Part shown: positions 5,919 through 16,204 of the stretch, piece by piece
Layout: every line of letters starts with the position of its first letter
How positions within the stretch are numbered: the stretch's first letter is position 1
DNA from: an uncultured Psychromonas sp.
Lineage (GTDB): Bacteria; Pseudomonadota; Gammaproteobacteria; Enterobacterales; Psychromonadaceae
Length of the DNA stretch: 64,000 bases
Direction: 5' to 3'
Assembly: GCF_947489755.1 (NCBI RefSeq)
Contig: NZ_CANLFB010000013.1
Span: forward strand, 1 to 64,000
Notes under the pieces: model-generated
What the model was told of the DNA's origin: nothing
Seen by the model: only the letters and a program-made list of their open reading frames with translations
Database searches by the model: none
Position numbers and translations under genes: made by a program

Positions 5919-8594
5919 CTATTTAACTAATTCTTTAACTTTCTTAATTACTTTTTTCTCTTCTTTTACTGCAACTTCAACTTCTGGCACATCCATTACG
6001 TCAGCGTAAGCAGTACCGTAGTAAGAAGCGATTAAGACTTCTTTAAGCTCTGCGATTAATGGGTAACGTGGGTTTGCACCTGTACATTGGTCATCAAATG
6101 CGTCTTCTGCTAGTGAATCCACTTTTGCCATGAACTCTGCTTCGTTTACGCCTGCCGCTTGGATTGATAATGGAATATCCAATTCCACTTTTAACTCTTC
6201 TAACCAGTTTAGTAGTGCGTTTAGTTTATCTTCAGTGTTACCTGTAGTGAAGCCTAAGTGCGCTGCTATTTCTGCATAACGAGCACGTGCTTTAGGGCGA
6301 TCGTACTGTGAGAATGCAGTTTGTTTAGTTGGGTTGTTTGTTGCGTTGTAACGAATAGTATTCGAGATTAATAACGCATTGGCTAACCCGTGTGGTACAT
6401 GGAATTCAGCACCTAGTTTGTGCGCCATTGAGTGACAAACACCTAGGAATGCATTAGCAAATGACATACCAGCGATAGTCGCTGCGTTATGTACTTTCTC
6501 ACGGGCAATTGGATCTTTTTTGCCGTTTTGGTAAGAGCTTGGTAAGTACTCTTTTAACATTTTAAGTGCTTGTAATGCATGGCCGTCAGAGTATTCGTTT
6601 GCTAATACAGACACGTAAGCTTCCATTGCGTGAGTGACTGCGTCGTAACCACCGAATGCACATAAAGATTTAGGCATATCCATTACAAGGTTAGCATCTA
6701 CAATCGCCATGTTTGGTGTTAGTTCGTAATCTGCTAATGGGTATTTTTGACCTGTTTTTTCATCTGTAACAACGGCAAATGGTGTTACTTCTGAACCTGT
6801 ACCCGATGTTGTTGTGATACACACTAACTCTGCTTTTGAACCCATTTTAGGGAATTTGTAGATACGTTTACGGATATCCATGAAGCGCATTGATAAGTCT
6901 TCAAAATCAGTTTCTGGATGTTCGTACATTACCCACATGATTTTCGCTGCGTCCATTGGTGAACCACCACCTACTGCTAATATCACGTCAGGTTGGTAGC
7001 TTAAACATGCTGCTGCACCTGCTTTTACGACTGCTAATGTTGGGTCTGCTTCTACTTCATGGAACACTTCAACTTCCATGCCTTTTTCTTTTAAGATGTT
7101 ACGTAAATCATCGATGTAACCGTTATTGAATAAGAAACGGTCTGTCACGATAAGTGCACGTTTTTTGCCTTCAAGGTCAGTCATTGCAACTGGTAAGCAG
7201 CCGCGACGGAAGTAGATTGATTTTGGTAGTTTATGCCACAACATATTCTCAGCTCTCTTCGCAATAATTTTTTTATTGATAAGGTGTTTTGGACCTACGT
7301 TTTCAGAGATAGCATTACCACCCCATGAACCACAACCTAGCGTTAAAGAAGGTGCTAACTCAAAGTTGTAAAGGTCACCGATACCGCCGTGAGATGCTGG
7401 TGTATTGATAAGAATACGCGCTGTTTTCATTTTGTCGCCAAAGTAAGCGATACGTTCAGCGTTTGCATCTTGGTCTGTGTAAAGTACTGATGTATGGCCA
7501 ACACCGCCTATGTCTAATACGATACCTGCTTGGCGTACTGCATCTTCAAAGTCTTTTGCTTTAAATAAACCTAATGTTGGAGATAGTTTTTCATGTGCGA
7601 ATTCGTCATCCCAAGAAGCTTCTAAGCCTTCACCGATCAGGATTTTAGTAGACGTTGGTACTTTAACACCGGCTAATGCGGCAATTTTGTAAGCTGGTTG
7701 ACCTACGATTTTAGCATTAAGTGCACCATCGATGATCATCACTTTACGTACTTTGTCTGCGTCTGCTTGGCTTAATACTGCTGCGCCATATTTTGCAAAA
7801 CGTGCTTTTACTTCGTCGTAAATTGATTCAACAACAATCGCTGCTTGCTCTGATGCACAGATAACGCCGTTATCGAATGTTTTAGACATTAAGATTGAAG
7901 AGACTGCACGTTTGATATCAGCTGTTTCGTCGATAACAACAGGGGTGTTACCTGCACCAACACCGATAGCTGGTTTACCTGAAGAGTAAGCTGCTTTCAC
8001 CATGCCTGGACCACCCGTTGCAAGGATAAGGTTGATGTCGTCATGTTTCATTAGGCCATTTGAAAGCTCAACAGAAGGTTGGTCAATCCAGCCAATAATG
8101 TCTTTAGGTGCACCTGCTTTAACTGCTGCTTCTAGTACTAGTTTAGCGGCATAGTTTGTTGCATTTTTAGCGCGTGGGTGTGGTGAGAAGATACAGCCGT
8201 TACGTGTTTTAAGGCAGATTAAGGCTTTAAAAATAGCAGTAGATGTTGGGTTAGTGGTTGGTACGATGGCACATACGATTCCCACTGGTTCTGCGATAGT
8301 AATTGTACCGCCTTCTTCATTGCGTTCGATAACGCCACAAGTCAGTTCATCTTTGTATTTGTTGTAAATGAATTCAGAAGCAAAATGGTTTTTAATCACT
8401 TTATCTTCCATAATACCCATGCCTGATTCAGTCGCAGCCATTTTAGCCAATTCGATACGTGCTGTAGAAGCGGCTAATGATGCGGCGCGAAATATTTTAT
8501 CAACTTGCTCCTGGGAGTAGTTTGCAAATTCTTTTTGTGCTGCTTTCACTTTAGCAACCATTGCATTTAGTTCAGTGACATTGCTTACCGTCAT
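5919..8594 (-). CDS. adhE: Bifunctional aldehyde/alcohol dehydrogenase AdhE
   Basis: 891 residues, the same length as E. coli AdhE. It converts acetyl-CoA through acetaldehyde to ethanol, regenerating two NAD+ in fermentation. The N-terminal half (~1-440) is a CoA-acylating aldehyde dehydrogenase with the catalytic cysteine in NGVICASEQA. The C-terminal half (~450-860) is an iron-dependent alcohol dehydrogenase with the NAD-binding AVGGGSPMDAAK and metal-binding HSMAHKLGAEFHVPHG. The start is the ATG at 8594: GGAG lies six bases upstream, and a 4-codon longer TTG start would bury that site. The lysine-rich tail is a little longer than usual in character. Monocistronic by its terminator and upstream gap. 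FNR-type boxes upstream fit anaerobic induction. Confidence 0.97.
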   Translation of the reverse strand: MTVSNVTELNAMVAKVKAAQKEFANYSQEQVDKIFRAASLAASTARIELAKMAATESGMGIMEDKVIKNHFASEFIYNKYKDELTCGVIERNEEGGTITIAEPVGIVCAIVPTTNPTSTAIFKALICLKTRNGCIFSPHPRAKNATNYAAKLVLEAAVKAGAPKDIIGWIDQPSVELSNGLMKHDDINLILATGGPGMVKAAYSSGKPAIGVGAGNTPVVIDETADIKRAVSSILMSKTFDNGVICASEQAAIVVESIYDEVKARFAKYGAAVLSQADADKVRKVMIIDGALNAKIVGQPAYKIAALAGVKVPTSTKILIGEGLEASWDDEFAHEKLSPTLGLFKAKDFEDAVRQAGIVLDIGGVGHTSVLYTDQDANAERIAYFGDKMKTARILINTPASHGGIGDLYNFELAPSLTLGCGSWGGNAISENVGPKHLINKKIIAKRAENMLWHKLPKSIYFRRGCLPVAMTDLEGKKRALIVTDRFLFNNGYIDDLRNILKEKGMEVEVFHEVEADPTLAVVKAGAAACLSYQPDVILAVGGGSPMDAAKIMWVMYEHPETDFEDLSMRFMDIRKRIYKFPKMGSKAELVCITTTSGTGSEVTPFAVVTDEKTGQKYPLADYELTPNMAIVDANLVMDMPKSLCAFGGYDAVTHAMEAYVSVLANEYSDGHALQALKMLKEYLPSSYQNGKKDPIAREKVHNAATIAGMSFANAFLGVCHSMAHKLGAEFHVPHGLANALLISNTIRYNATNNPTKQTAFSQYDRPKARARYAEIAAHLGFTTGNTEDKLNALLNWLEELKVELDIPLSIQAAGVNEAEFMAKVDSLAEDAFDDQCTGANPRYPLIAELKEVLIASYYGTAYADVMDVPEVEVAVKEEKKVIKKVKELVK

Positions 8595-8716
8595 ATATTT
8601 CTCCAAAGTTTAATAAATTTAAAAATTTTAAAAGTGCTTTATTAAAACGGTGTATTTAAAAACAGACTTAGTAAATAACTTTCAACTTGATTATAGGAAG
8701 GTTAGTGTTTTTAACA

Positions 8717-8730
8717 TTGATCAAGATCAC
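8717..8730. promoter_or_regulatory. FNR-type box upstream of adhE (1)
   Basis: TTGATCAAGATCAC matches the FNR consensus TTGAT-N4-ATCAA at 9 of 10 positions. It lies 123 bp before the adhE start. The whole 8595-8981 stretch between adhE and the divergent exporter gene is AT-rich regulatory DNA with no gene. Confidence 0.65.
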
Positions 8731-8760
8731 TATTTTGTTCGAGTTCATATTGTTTTTTAC

Positions 8761-8774
8761 GTGATCAAAATCAC
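8761..8774. promoter_or_regulatory. FNR/CRP-type box upstream of adhE (2)
   Basis: GTGATCAAAATCAC is a perfect dyad, GTGAT-N4-ATCAC, matching FNR at 8 of 10 positions. Shared half-site features with CRP leave the identity open. It is 44 bp from box 1, between adhE and the divergent gene. Confidence 0.5.
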
Positions 8775-8981
8775 CTTTTTTGAAGTGAGGAAAGTAAGTT
8801 GTTGATTAGTGGTAAATAAGCGTTGGAGAGAGTGATTAATTTTATATTAGTATTATAATATTTTTTATATTTCAGTTAGTTAAGATCATGAGTTAAGTAA
8901 TTTTTATTAATCGCTTAGTATCCTTTATACTGCGAATCAATCGCATTATTAATCCCCTCATCTCATTAAGGAAAGTGCAAC

Positions 8982-10193
8982 ATGGTTAATACGTCCACTG
9001 CAGCACGCACTGCTTTATATTTTTCAGCTTTGGTTATTTCACTCGCGGGTATTAAAGTTGCTGCACCGATTGTTGTTCCTTTTTTATTGTCATTATTTGT
9101 TGCGATTATCTGTAACCCTGCAATTAATTATCTCGAGAGAAAAAGAATTCCAAGAGGGCTAGCCATTACCATTGTGATCATGACCATTTTCTCCTTATTT
9201 ATTGTTTTGGGTGGCGTAGTGGGGGCTGCAGTTAATGATTTTAGAAAAGCGATTCCTACTTATGAAGCTCAGTTATCTGAACAAATTACTTGGTTAATTG
9301 ATTGGTTAGCAAGTCATAATATTTCGATTTCTATGGATGAAGTGAGTGGTTATCTTGACCCTGCTAAAGTAATGAACTTAGTCACCAGCACTTTAACTGG
9401 CTTTAGTAGTGTATTAGGTAATATCTTTTTATTGTTATTGACCGTGGTATTTATGTTGGCGGAGGGAAAAGTATTTCCTAAAAAACTACACATGGCGTTT
9501 GATGAATCGACACAAACTGAAAAACGTTTAGACCACTTTTTAAACATGGTAAATCGATACATGGCGATTAAGACCATGGTTAGTCTCGGAACAGGGATTA
9601 TCATCGGGACTGTATTGTGGGGGATGGGCGTACAGTTTTATGTGTTATGGGCATTACTGGCTTTCTTGTTAAATTATATTCCTAATATTGGTTCTATTAT
9701 TGCAGCAGTACCTGCCGTTATTTTAACGTTTTTACAACTTGGTGCGGGTTACGCGTCTGTTGTTGTTGGCTTATTTGTTAGTGTGAATATGATCATGGGG
9801 AATGTGGTTGAACCTAGGTTCATGGGGCGCAGTTTAGGGTTATCGACGTTAGTGGTATTTTTATCATTAATCTTTTGGGGCTGGTTATTAGGCATGGTCG
9901 GTATGTTATTGTCCGTGCCACTGACGATGATCCTTAAAATTGCATTAGAAAGCAGTGAAGATGGCCGTTGGTTCGCTATTTTATTAAGCTCTGATGAAGA
10001 AGTTGAAGCGCTTGAGAAAAACTGTGCAGAGAAGTCGATTGAGCCTGGTGAATGTCTTGAGTCAAGCGAGCTAGTTGATACTAATAAAGAGACGAGCACC
10101 GATACAAAAACTGACTATGATGCAGAAAAGAAGACTGATGCAGAGAATAATGCTGCAGCTGGTGCCGATAAGAATAACAATGAAACGAATTAA
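8982..10193 (+). CDS. tqsA: AI-2E family transporter, TqsA-like
   Basis: 403 residues. Inner-membrane protein of the AI-2E/PerM family with about eight membrane segments: pairs near residues 10-45 and 60-85, and a C-terminal bundle from ~150 to 335. The signature block MGRSLGLSTLVVFLSLIFWG followed by WLLGMVGMLLSVPLT is nearly identical to E. coli TqsA (YdgG), an exporter of the autoinducer AI-2. LNYIPNIGSI is also shared. It has a ~50-residue acidic, Asn/Asp/Lys-rich cytoplasmic tail that TqsA lacks. The start has AAGGAAA 8 bases upstream. It could serve other small solutes; the family is broad. Confidence 0.8.
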   Translation: MVNTSTAARTALYFSALVISLAGIKVAAPIVVPFLLSLFVAIICNPAINYLERKRIPRGLAITIVIMTIFSLFIVLGGVVGAAVNDFRKAIPTYEAQLSEQITWLIDWLASHNISISMDEVSGYLDPAKVMNLVTSTLTGFSSVLGNIFLLLLTVVFMLAEGKVFPKKLHMAFDESTQTEKRLDHFLNMVNRYMAIKTMVSLGTGIIIGTVLWGMGVQFYVLWALLAFLLNYIPNIGSIIAAVPAVILTFLQLGAGYASVVVGLFVSVNMIMGNVVEPRFMGRSLGLSTLVVFLSLIFWGWLLGMVGMLLSVPLTMILKIALESSEDGRWFAILLSSDEEVEALEKNCAEKSIEPGECLESSELVDTNKETSTDTKTDYDAEKKTDAENNAAAGADKNNNETN

Positions 10194-10244
10194 TTAACTT
10201 TACTGGTTTAGCTAGTGACTCCCGTTATACAAGAAGAAAAGAAT

Positions 10245-11174
10245 ATGTTTACAGCACTATTAGAGAAAATGCACTTCCCTGAAGTAATAGCAGGGCAAGA
10301 AAAAGAAATGGCACGTTTGTTTCATGGGCGTGGTTTTCAGTATCCAGAATATCAACATTTTAATATTGATTGGTTATCACCGGTTGTATTGGTGATTTTA
10401 TATAAAGAAGAAAGTGACCAATGGTTAGCCAGTTTAAGTGAGTTTTTGTTAGCTGAAATGACAAAAAGAGGCTTTGCGGTGACTAGCATTCAAGTACAGT
10501 TTCGTTGTCGCGATCTTGCCCCTACGTTTGTTTTGTTTGGTGACGAAGTGACTGATTATGCTGCCAATGAAAATGGGCTATCTTACAAGATTAGCCTCGG
10601 TAAAAACCAAAACTACGGTATTTTCTTAGATATGAAAAATGGTCGTCGTTGGCTGAAAGAGCAAAGTGAAGGCAAACGTGTGCTTAACCTGTTTTCTTAC
10701 ACTTGTGCTTTCTCTGCTGCTGCGATTGCGGGTGGGGCCACACAAGTGGTTAATTTAGATATGAGCAAGGCAGCGTTAGCGGTAGGGCGTGATAATCATC
10801 GTTTAAATGGCCATGACTTAGATAAAGTGAAATATCTAGGGCATGATTTGTTTAAGTCTTGGGGGAAAGTAAAACGCTTAGGGCCTTATGATATTATCAT
10901 TGCCGATCCACCGTCTTTACAAAAAGGTAGTGTCAATATTAAGCGTGATTATCCTAAGATTATGCGTCGTTTACCTGAGTTATTAAATGAAGGTGGACAA
11001 GCGTTATTGTGCTTGAATAGCCCTGATCTTGATTTCCAGTTTATTACTGATGCATTAGCAGAACATTGCCCTCAAGCGAAGATCATCGATATTATTAAAC
11101 CGCCTGTTGAGTTTACTAATGTTGAACTGGATAAAGGCTTAAAGTGTGTGCTAGTCGCTTTACAGAGTGAATAA
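10245..11174 (+). CDS. Class I SAM-dependent methyltransferase, RlmI-like
   Basis: 309 residues. The C-terminal two thirds match the COG1092/RlmI catalytic fold: NYGIFLDMKNGRRWL, the SAM-binding VLNLFSYTCAFS, LDMSKAAL, and the catalytic IIADPPSLQKG. Relatives methylate cytosines in 23S rRNA. The N-terminal PUA domain of RlmI is missing; in its place are ~110 residues without a known domain. Target therefore unknown, rRNA most likely. The ATG at 10245 follows AAGAAGAAAAG; a GTG at 10215 has no ribosome binding site. It follows the tqsA-like gene by 51 bp on the same strand. Confidence 0.8.
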   Translation: MFTALLEKMHFPEVIAGQEKEMARLFHGRGFQYPEYQHFNIDWLSPVVLVILYKEESDQWLASLSEFLLAEMTKRGFAVTSIQVQFRCRDLAPTFVLFGDEVTDYAANENGLSYKISLGKNQNYGIFLDMKNGRRWLKEQSEGKRVLNLFSYTCAFSAAAIAGGATQVVNLDMSKAALAVGRDNHRLNGHDLDKVKYLGHDLFKSWGKVKRLGPYDIIIADPPSLQKGSVNIKRDYPKIMRRLPELLNEGGQALLCLNSPDLDFQFITDALAEHCPQAKIIDIIKPPVEFTNVELDKGLKCVLVALQSE

Positions 11175-11198
11175 TTGTGGGCTATTAAGTTGTTTAGA

Positions 11199-11224
11199 AA
11201 AGGAGCGAGTGTCGCTCCTTCTTT
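11199..11224 (+). terminator. Likely terminator of the methyltransferase gene
   Basis: AAGGAGCGA-GTG-TCGCTCCTT hairpin 25 bp after the stop, followed by a short CTTTAGG tail, so the T-run is weak. Confidence 0.65.
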
Positions 11225-11257
11225 AGGTTGTTAAACGAGCTTTTACACATTTAGCTG

Positions 11258-11833
11258 TTATCTAATATTGAGCGTGTTAATTACTTGGTAAAGCGCACTT
11301 TCTATTTTTTTCTTATTATCAATTTTTGCTGTTGCATTAAATATTAGAAATACTTTATCAGATAAAGTAATGTGATATTGCATCGTTATATTCTCTTCTA
11401 AAATCCCTGAAAATTGAATATAAAAAGACTTTCTGCCTGCTACTTCAGTTTGTTTGCACTCATGCAATGTAATCTCACGTTGAAAGATATTCGTTAACTC
11501 TTCTTTTCCTGCTGCACAGATTTCTGCATTAGGTATTTTACCTATTTGCTTTATAACACTAATATTTTCTGTAATGTTATCTGTATTATCAGGTATGAAG
11601 TAAATATCCATTTTTCCTGACCGTATAATTGGCATGACTCTTTCTAATAATAAAGGTGAAACACCTCCTATTTTATTAAAATCAAATAAGTCAGAGTTCT
11701 CTTTAATTTCAGATCTGGTTAACGGCAACCAGCTGTCAGGAATTTCGATACTGTAACCTAAGTCGCTAGTCGCTTGTTTAGCTTCTGTAAAACTGGTGAT
11801 TAATAGTAACCCTGTTAGTAGAAGGTACTTCAT
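11258..11833 (-). CDS. Secreted protein of unknown function
   Basis: 191 residues with a clear signal peptide (MKYLLLTGLLLITSFTEA, cleavage near residue 18). The mature part is a single alpha/beta-looking domain with SIEIPDSWLPLT near the N-terminus and IDNKKKIESALYQVINTL at the end. This layout recalls periplasmic DcrB/DUF1795-type proteins, but I cannot assign it. Two cysteines (~110 and ~126) could form a disulfide. Strong GGAGAG ribosome binding site. Stands alone between the methyltransferase terminator and the pta terminator. Confidence 0.65.
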   Translation of the reverse strand: MKYLLLTGLLLITSFTEAKQATSDLGYSIEIPDSWLPLTRSEIKENSDLFDFNKIGGVSPLLLERVMPIIRSGKMDIYFIPDNTDNITENISVIKQIGKIPNAEICAAGKEELTNIFQREITLHECKQTEVAGRKSFYIQFSGILEENITMQYHITLSDKVFLIFNATAKIDNKKKIESALYQVINTLNIR

Positions 11834-11934
11834 TACATCTCTCCATAGAAATAAGTAGTTGTTTTAGCGCTGTTGTTTAAGATAATTTTAAAAATAAGTA
11901 TTAAAATTATCATATAAAGGTGAGGGAAGCATAA

Positions 11935-11978
11935 TTAAAAAAGCCCACAATGATTTCATATGAATTCATTGTGGGCTT
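11935..11978 (-). terminator. Intrinsic terminator of ackA-pta
   Basis: AAGCCCACAATGA...TCATTGTGGGCTT, 13-bp arms at 11941-11953 and 11966-11978. On the minus strand a TTTTTTAATT run follows. It lies ~55 bp after the pta stop. Confidence 0.9.
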
Positions 11979-12031
11979 ATAATTGTAGGCTTATAGATGC
12001 TTAGTACGAATCGTAGCAAAGGGTTAAAGTA

Positions 12032-14197
12032 CTAACCTTCGATTAACGCCGCTTTTTCATTAGCTTGTGTTGCTTGAATTGCTGTTAGTGCGATGGTGTA
12101 AACAATATCATCTACCAATGCACCACGTGACAAGTCATTCACTGGTTTACGCATACCTTGTAGCATCGGACCGATACTGATCAAGTTAGCACTACGTTGT
12201 ACTGCTTTGTATGTCGTGTTACCGGTATTCAAATCAGGGAAGATGAATACTGTTGCTTGACCTGCTACTTTAGAATCTGGTGCTTTACTTTTTGCAACAT
12301 TTTCCATAACAGCCGCATCGTATTGTAATGGACCATCAATCAATAAGTCTGGACGACGCTCTTGCGCAATTTTAGTTGCTTCACGTACTTTCTCAACGTC
12401 AGAACCTGCACCTGAGGTACCTGTCGAGTAACTGATCATCGCTACTTTAGGGTCAATACCAAAGGCAATTGCAGAATCAGCTGATTGAATGGCGATATCT
12501 GCTAATTGGTCTGCTGTTGGGTCTGGGTTGATTGCACAGTCACCGTAAACTAATACTTGGTCTGGTAACAGCATGAAGAAGATTGAAGAGACTAAGCTTG
12601 CGCCTGGTGCCGTTTTAATCAACTGTAATGCAGGACGAATAGTATTGGCTGTAGTGTGTACCGCACCTGATACTAGACCAGCAACTTCACCTTCCGCTAA
12701 CATCATTGTGCCTAATACAACAGGATCTTGTAATTGCTCACGCGCAACCACTTCTGTTAGGCCTTTACCTTTACGTAATTCAACCATCGGTGCTACGTAC
12801 TGTTCAATCACATCCATAGGGTTAACAATTTCGACTTCATCAGTGACGATAATGCCTTGTTGTGTTGCTATACGATGAATTTCTTCAGGGTTACCTAGTA
12901 ATACAGGTTTTGCGATACCACGTTGTGCACAAATAACCGCAGCTTGAATCGTACGTGGCTCTTCACCTTCAGGTAACACGATACGTTGGTTTGCTTTACG
13001 TGCTAATTCAGTTAAGTGGTAACGGAATGCTGGTGGCGATAAACGACGAGATAATGAAGAATCTTCCGTTAATGTGTTTAACCAATGCTTATCGATATGA
13101 CTCGCAATGTATTCTTGTACTTTTTCAATACGCTCAAGGTCATCTACTGGGATTTCCATATTAAAGTTTTGTAAGCGTTGTGCGGTCTGCCAAGTATTAC
13201 TTTTTATCAGTAATACAGGTAAACCTGAATCCATTGCACTGCGACAAAGTTTTAATACTTCTTCTTCAGGCATGTAATCGCCTGTTAGTAGTAAACAGCC
13301 GATTTTCATGCCATTCATTACGGCTAGACACGTTGCGATAATAACATCACTACGGTCGCCAGACGTTACTAACATTGAGCCAGCTTTAAAATGTTCAACC
13401 ATATTTGGAATTGAACGGGCACAGAAGGTAACTGAATGTAGACGACGGTTTTCTAGATCGCCTTTATTCAGGATTTTTGCTTCTAAATGAACGGCTAAGT
13501 CTTTAACACGAGGCGCAATTAAGTCAGCGCTCCATGGAATACAACCTAAGATAGGCAGTGGACTTTTGCTAAACATTTGTAACACTTCAAGATTGTTATT
13601 AATGCTTGCTTCTGGAATATCAAATACTTCAGTGATATCAACGCCTGTTTTATCATTTTCATCAATAGGCGCGCCTACTTTATTGATAATACAGCCTGCA
13701 ATACGTTTGTTTTCTTTACCACCAAATGAAGAAACGGCAATTTCCATGCGCTCTTTCAATTGTTGTGACGTATCGTTACTTGGGTGCGTTACAAATACCA
13801 TTTCTGCACCGAGTGCTTTAGCGATACTGTAGTTGATGTTATTAGCAAATTGATGCTTGTCAGTCGGTACTAAGCCTTCAACGATAATAACGTCGCTATC
13901 TTTAGTACCTTCACGAAAACGTTCTACAATATTTTCAAGTAATTCTGAAGTGCGCCCAGATGAAATCAGGTTTTCTGCATATTTCATTGCAAAAGGTTCT
14001 GGGGGAAGAATATTACTTGAGTTACGTAGTGTTGTCGTAGAACGTTCTGTTCCAAGGTCACCTTGACGAGGTTGTGCGATTGGTTTGTAGAAATTAACGG
14101 CAACACCTTGGCGTTCCATCGCGCGAATCATTCCAAGACTTACCGAAGTGACACCGACACCAGAACCAATTGGTATTAGCATTATTGTACGAGCCAT
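12032..14197 (-). CDS. pta: Phosphate acetyltransferase Pta
   Basis: 721 residues, like E. coli Pta (714). It converts acetyl-CoA and phosphate to acetyl phosphate, the first step of the acetate/ATP pathway. Domains in order: a BioD-like P-loop domain ([16 protein letters not shown] at the start), a DRTGG regulatory domain at ~220-340, and the PTA_PTB catalytic domain from ~390 ([49 protein letters not shown]). The start ATG has AAGGA seven bases upstream. It lies 60 bp after ackA in the same operon, with a small hairpin between them. Confidence 0.97.
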   Translation of the reverse strand: MARTIMLIPIGSGVGVTSVSLGMIRAMERQGVAVNFYKPIAQPRQGDLGTERSTTTLRNSSNILPPEPFAMKYAENLISSGRTSELLENIVERFREGTKDSDVIIVEGLVPTDKHQFANNINYSIAKALGAEMVFVTHPSNDTSQQLKERMEIAVSSFGGKENKRIAGCIINKVGAPIDENDKTGVDITEVFDIPEASINNNLEVLQMFSKSPLPILGCIPWSADLIAPRVKDLAVHLEAKILNKGDLENRRLHSVTFCARSIPNMVEHFKAGSMLVTSGDRSDVIIATCLAVMNGMKIGCLLLTGDYMPEEEVLKLCRSAMDSGLPVLLIKSNTWQTAQRLQNFNMEIPVDDLERIEKVQEYIASHIDKHWLNTLTEDSSLSRRLSPPAFRYHLTELARKANQRIVLPEGEEPRTIQAAVICAQRGIAKPVLLGNPEEIHRIATQQGIIVTDEVEIVNPMDVIEQYVAPMVELRKGKGLTEVVAREQLQDPVVLGTMMLAEGEVAGLVSGAVHTTANTIRPALQLIKTAPGASLVSSIFFMLLPDQVLVYGDCAINPDPTADQLADIAIQSADSAIAFGIDPKVAMISYSTGTSGAGSDVEKVREATKIAQERRPDLLIDGPLQYDAAVMENVAKSKAPDSKVAGQATVFIFPDLNTGNTTYKAVQRSANLISIGPMLQGMRKPVNDLSRGALVDDIVYTIALTAIQATQANEKAALIEG

Positions 14198-14224
14198 GAC
14201 TATTCCTTTTAATAGATCATAAAG

Positions 14225-14242
14225 AGGGAGTTAATACTCCCT
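14225..14242 (-). terminator. Small hairpin between ackA and pta
   Basis: AGGGAGT-TAAT-ACTCCCT, a 7-bp stem, followed on the minus strand by CTTTATG only. Too weak for full termination; it may attenuate or protect the ackA message end. Confidence 0.4.
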
Positions 14243-14257
14243 TGAAATTAATGTAGA

Positions 14258-15457
14258 TTATGCAGATACCAGTTTAGCTGAATCTTGCGCGATAACCCAT
14301 TCTTCGTTAGTTGGAATAACCATTGCGATGGGTGAGTTATCAGTAGTAATGATGCCAGCTCCGCCTAATATTGCAGCTTTATTTTTATCTTCATCTATTT
14401 GATAACTAAATATAGCTAAGTTATCCAATACTTTTGTACGAATACGGACAGAGTTTTCACCAATACCGCCAGTGAATACAATCGCATCAATGCGTCCAAG
14501 TGGTACCGCATAAGAAGCGATATATTTTGCTAAGCGATAAGCGAACATATCTACTGCTAATATAGCACCTTCATGGCCTTTTTCGTAGTTCTGTTCGATA
14601 TCACGAAAATCGCTTGAAAGACCAGAGATACCTAACAAACCACTTTGTTTTTGTAACATGTCCATCACACCTTTTAAGCTGTAACCTTCACGTTCAATAA
14701 GGTGTTCAATAATGCTTGGGTCAAGGTCTCCACAACGCGTCCCCATCACTAAACCTGCAAGAGGTGTCATGCCCATACTGGTGTCAACTGATTGTCCATT
14801 TTTAATTGCAGTAACCGATGCGCCGTTACCTAAATGAGCTGAGATGATGTTGGTTTCTTTAACGGGTTTATTTAATGCTTTTGCCGCTTCATTTGTCACA
14901 AATAAATGGCTTGTGCCGTGCATACCGTAACGACGTATGCCTTTTTCTTTATATAGGTTGTATGGCAATGCATATAGGAACGCTTTCGCTGGCATGGTTT
15001 GGTGGTAAGCGGTGTCAAATACAGCCACTTGAGTTAACGTTGGGAAGGCTGTTTGTGCCGCTTTAATACCTAGAACATGTGCAGGGTTATGAAGGGGTGC
15101 AAGTGATGAACATGCTTCAATGCCTTCTAACACGGTTTCATCAATAATGACTGACTCAGTGAATTTTTCTCCACCATGAACAATTCGGTGACCTACGGCA
15201 ATAAATTGAGCCTCAAGACCATCAACTTTTTTGATTATTTCTTCTACAATAAAGGTGATTGCTGCAGAGTGAGCGCTATATTCAGGGAGACTTGTTGATT
15301 CTTTTTTTTCGTTGAATTTCCATTTGATGCGAGCATCTGGAAGGTTAAAACATTCAGCTAAACCACTGATGACTTCATCACCATTATTGGCATCGATGAC
15401 AGCGAATTTAAGCGAAGAGCTACCACAGTTGAGTACAAGGACTAATTTATTGCTCAT
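14258..15457 (-). CDS. ackA: Acetate kinase AckA
   Basis: 399 residues (E. coli 400). It makes acetate and ATP from acetyl phosphate. ASKHA-fold kinase motifs are in place: [16 protein letters not shown] at the start, [37 protein letters not shown] and the C-terminal [14 protein letters not shown]. First gene of the ackA-pta operon, divergent from yfbV exactly as in E. coli. The 283-bp upstream gap (15458-15740) is AT-rich promoter DNA in which I see no clear operator. Confidence 0.97.
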   Translation of the reverse strand: MSNKLVLVLNCGSSSLKFAVIDANNGDEVISGLAECFNLPDARIKWKFNEKKESTSLPEYSAHSAAITFIVEEIIKKVDGLEAQFIAVGHRIVHGGEKFTESVIIDETVLEGIEACSSLAPLHNPAHVLGIKAAQTAFPTLTQVAVFDTAYHQTMPAKAFLYALPYNLYKEKGIRRYGMHGTSHLFVTNEAAKALNKPVKETNIISAHLGNGASVTAIKNGQSVDTSMGMTPLAGLVMGTRCGDLDPSIIEHLIEREGYSLKGVMDMLQKQSGLLGISGLSSDFRDIEQNYEKGHEGAILAVDMFAYRLAKYIASYAVPLGRIDAIVFTGGIGENSVRIRTKVLDNLAIFSYQIDEDKNKAAILGGAGIITTDNSPIAMVIPTNEEWVIAQDSAKLVSA

Positions 15458-15740
15458 GTAAGATTCCAGTCAGTAAAAATAAACAAAAAATATCAAACAA
15501 GGTTCGATATTAAGCTAAGGTATAATAATTAGAGACAATTTAAGTAATGCTATTTACGTTGCTTAGTTACATTACACACATTAAATTATAGTTTTTATCT
15601 TACATTTATGTAATAAAATTACAAATGACAATTGAGTAAAAAGTTATTTCAAATCAAGTTTATTACAAATATATTTTTTGGATTAAACGGACTATTATTC
15701 GTATGTCGATTTTATTGAAGTTTTTCAGAGGAGAATTTAA

Positions 15741-16190
15741 TTGTTTACGTTTTTTGATTTATTAAAAAAAGGCGATCAATATTTAAAAACATGGCCTAAA
15801 CAAAGCTGTTTATATTCGTTATTTGTAGACAGTAAGATGATTTGCTATACACAGTTATTAATTAAACTTTTCCCTGTTTTTATTGTATTAGTTGCTTCAC
15901 TTTATATTATTTTCCCGCTGTATTTTTCTTGGGCGAGCACGGCTACTTTTATTTTATTTTTGATTGGGTTACCTGTGCATTGTCTTTTATGGCTAGGAAA
16001 GCGCTCTCAACAAATACTCTCTCCACCTTTGTTTACTTGGTATGTTGAAATTGCGGAAGTTTTAAATGGTAAGCAACTAGGACAGCAAGTGATGATCGAC
16101 AAACCTCGGTTTATCGATCTTGCTAAGTTATTAAATAAAGGGTTTAGAAAAGGAGGCGATAACTTTTTATATAATAATGAATTGATTTAA
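15741..16190 (+). CDS. yfbV: YfbV family inner-membrane protein (UPF0208)
   Basis: 149 residues, two membrane segments at ~47-66 and ~70-88. FFDLLKKGDQYLKTWP and LPVHCLLWLGKRS match E. coli YfbV, reported to affect chromosome terminus organisation. The start is a TTG at 15741 with GAGGAG seven bases before it. Its position divergent from ackA is conserved across enterobacteria and supports the call. Confidence 0.88.
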   Translation: MFTFFDLLKKGDQYLKTWPKQSCLYSLFVDSKMICYTQLLIKLFPVFIVLVASLYIIFPLYFSWASTATFILFLIGLPVHCLLWLGKRSQQILSPPLFTWYVEIAEVLNGKQLGQQVMIDKPRFIDLAKLLNKGFRKGGDNFLYNNELI

Positions 16191-16204
16191 TGTAATGGCG
16201 CGAT

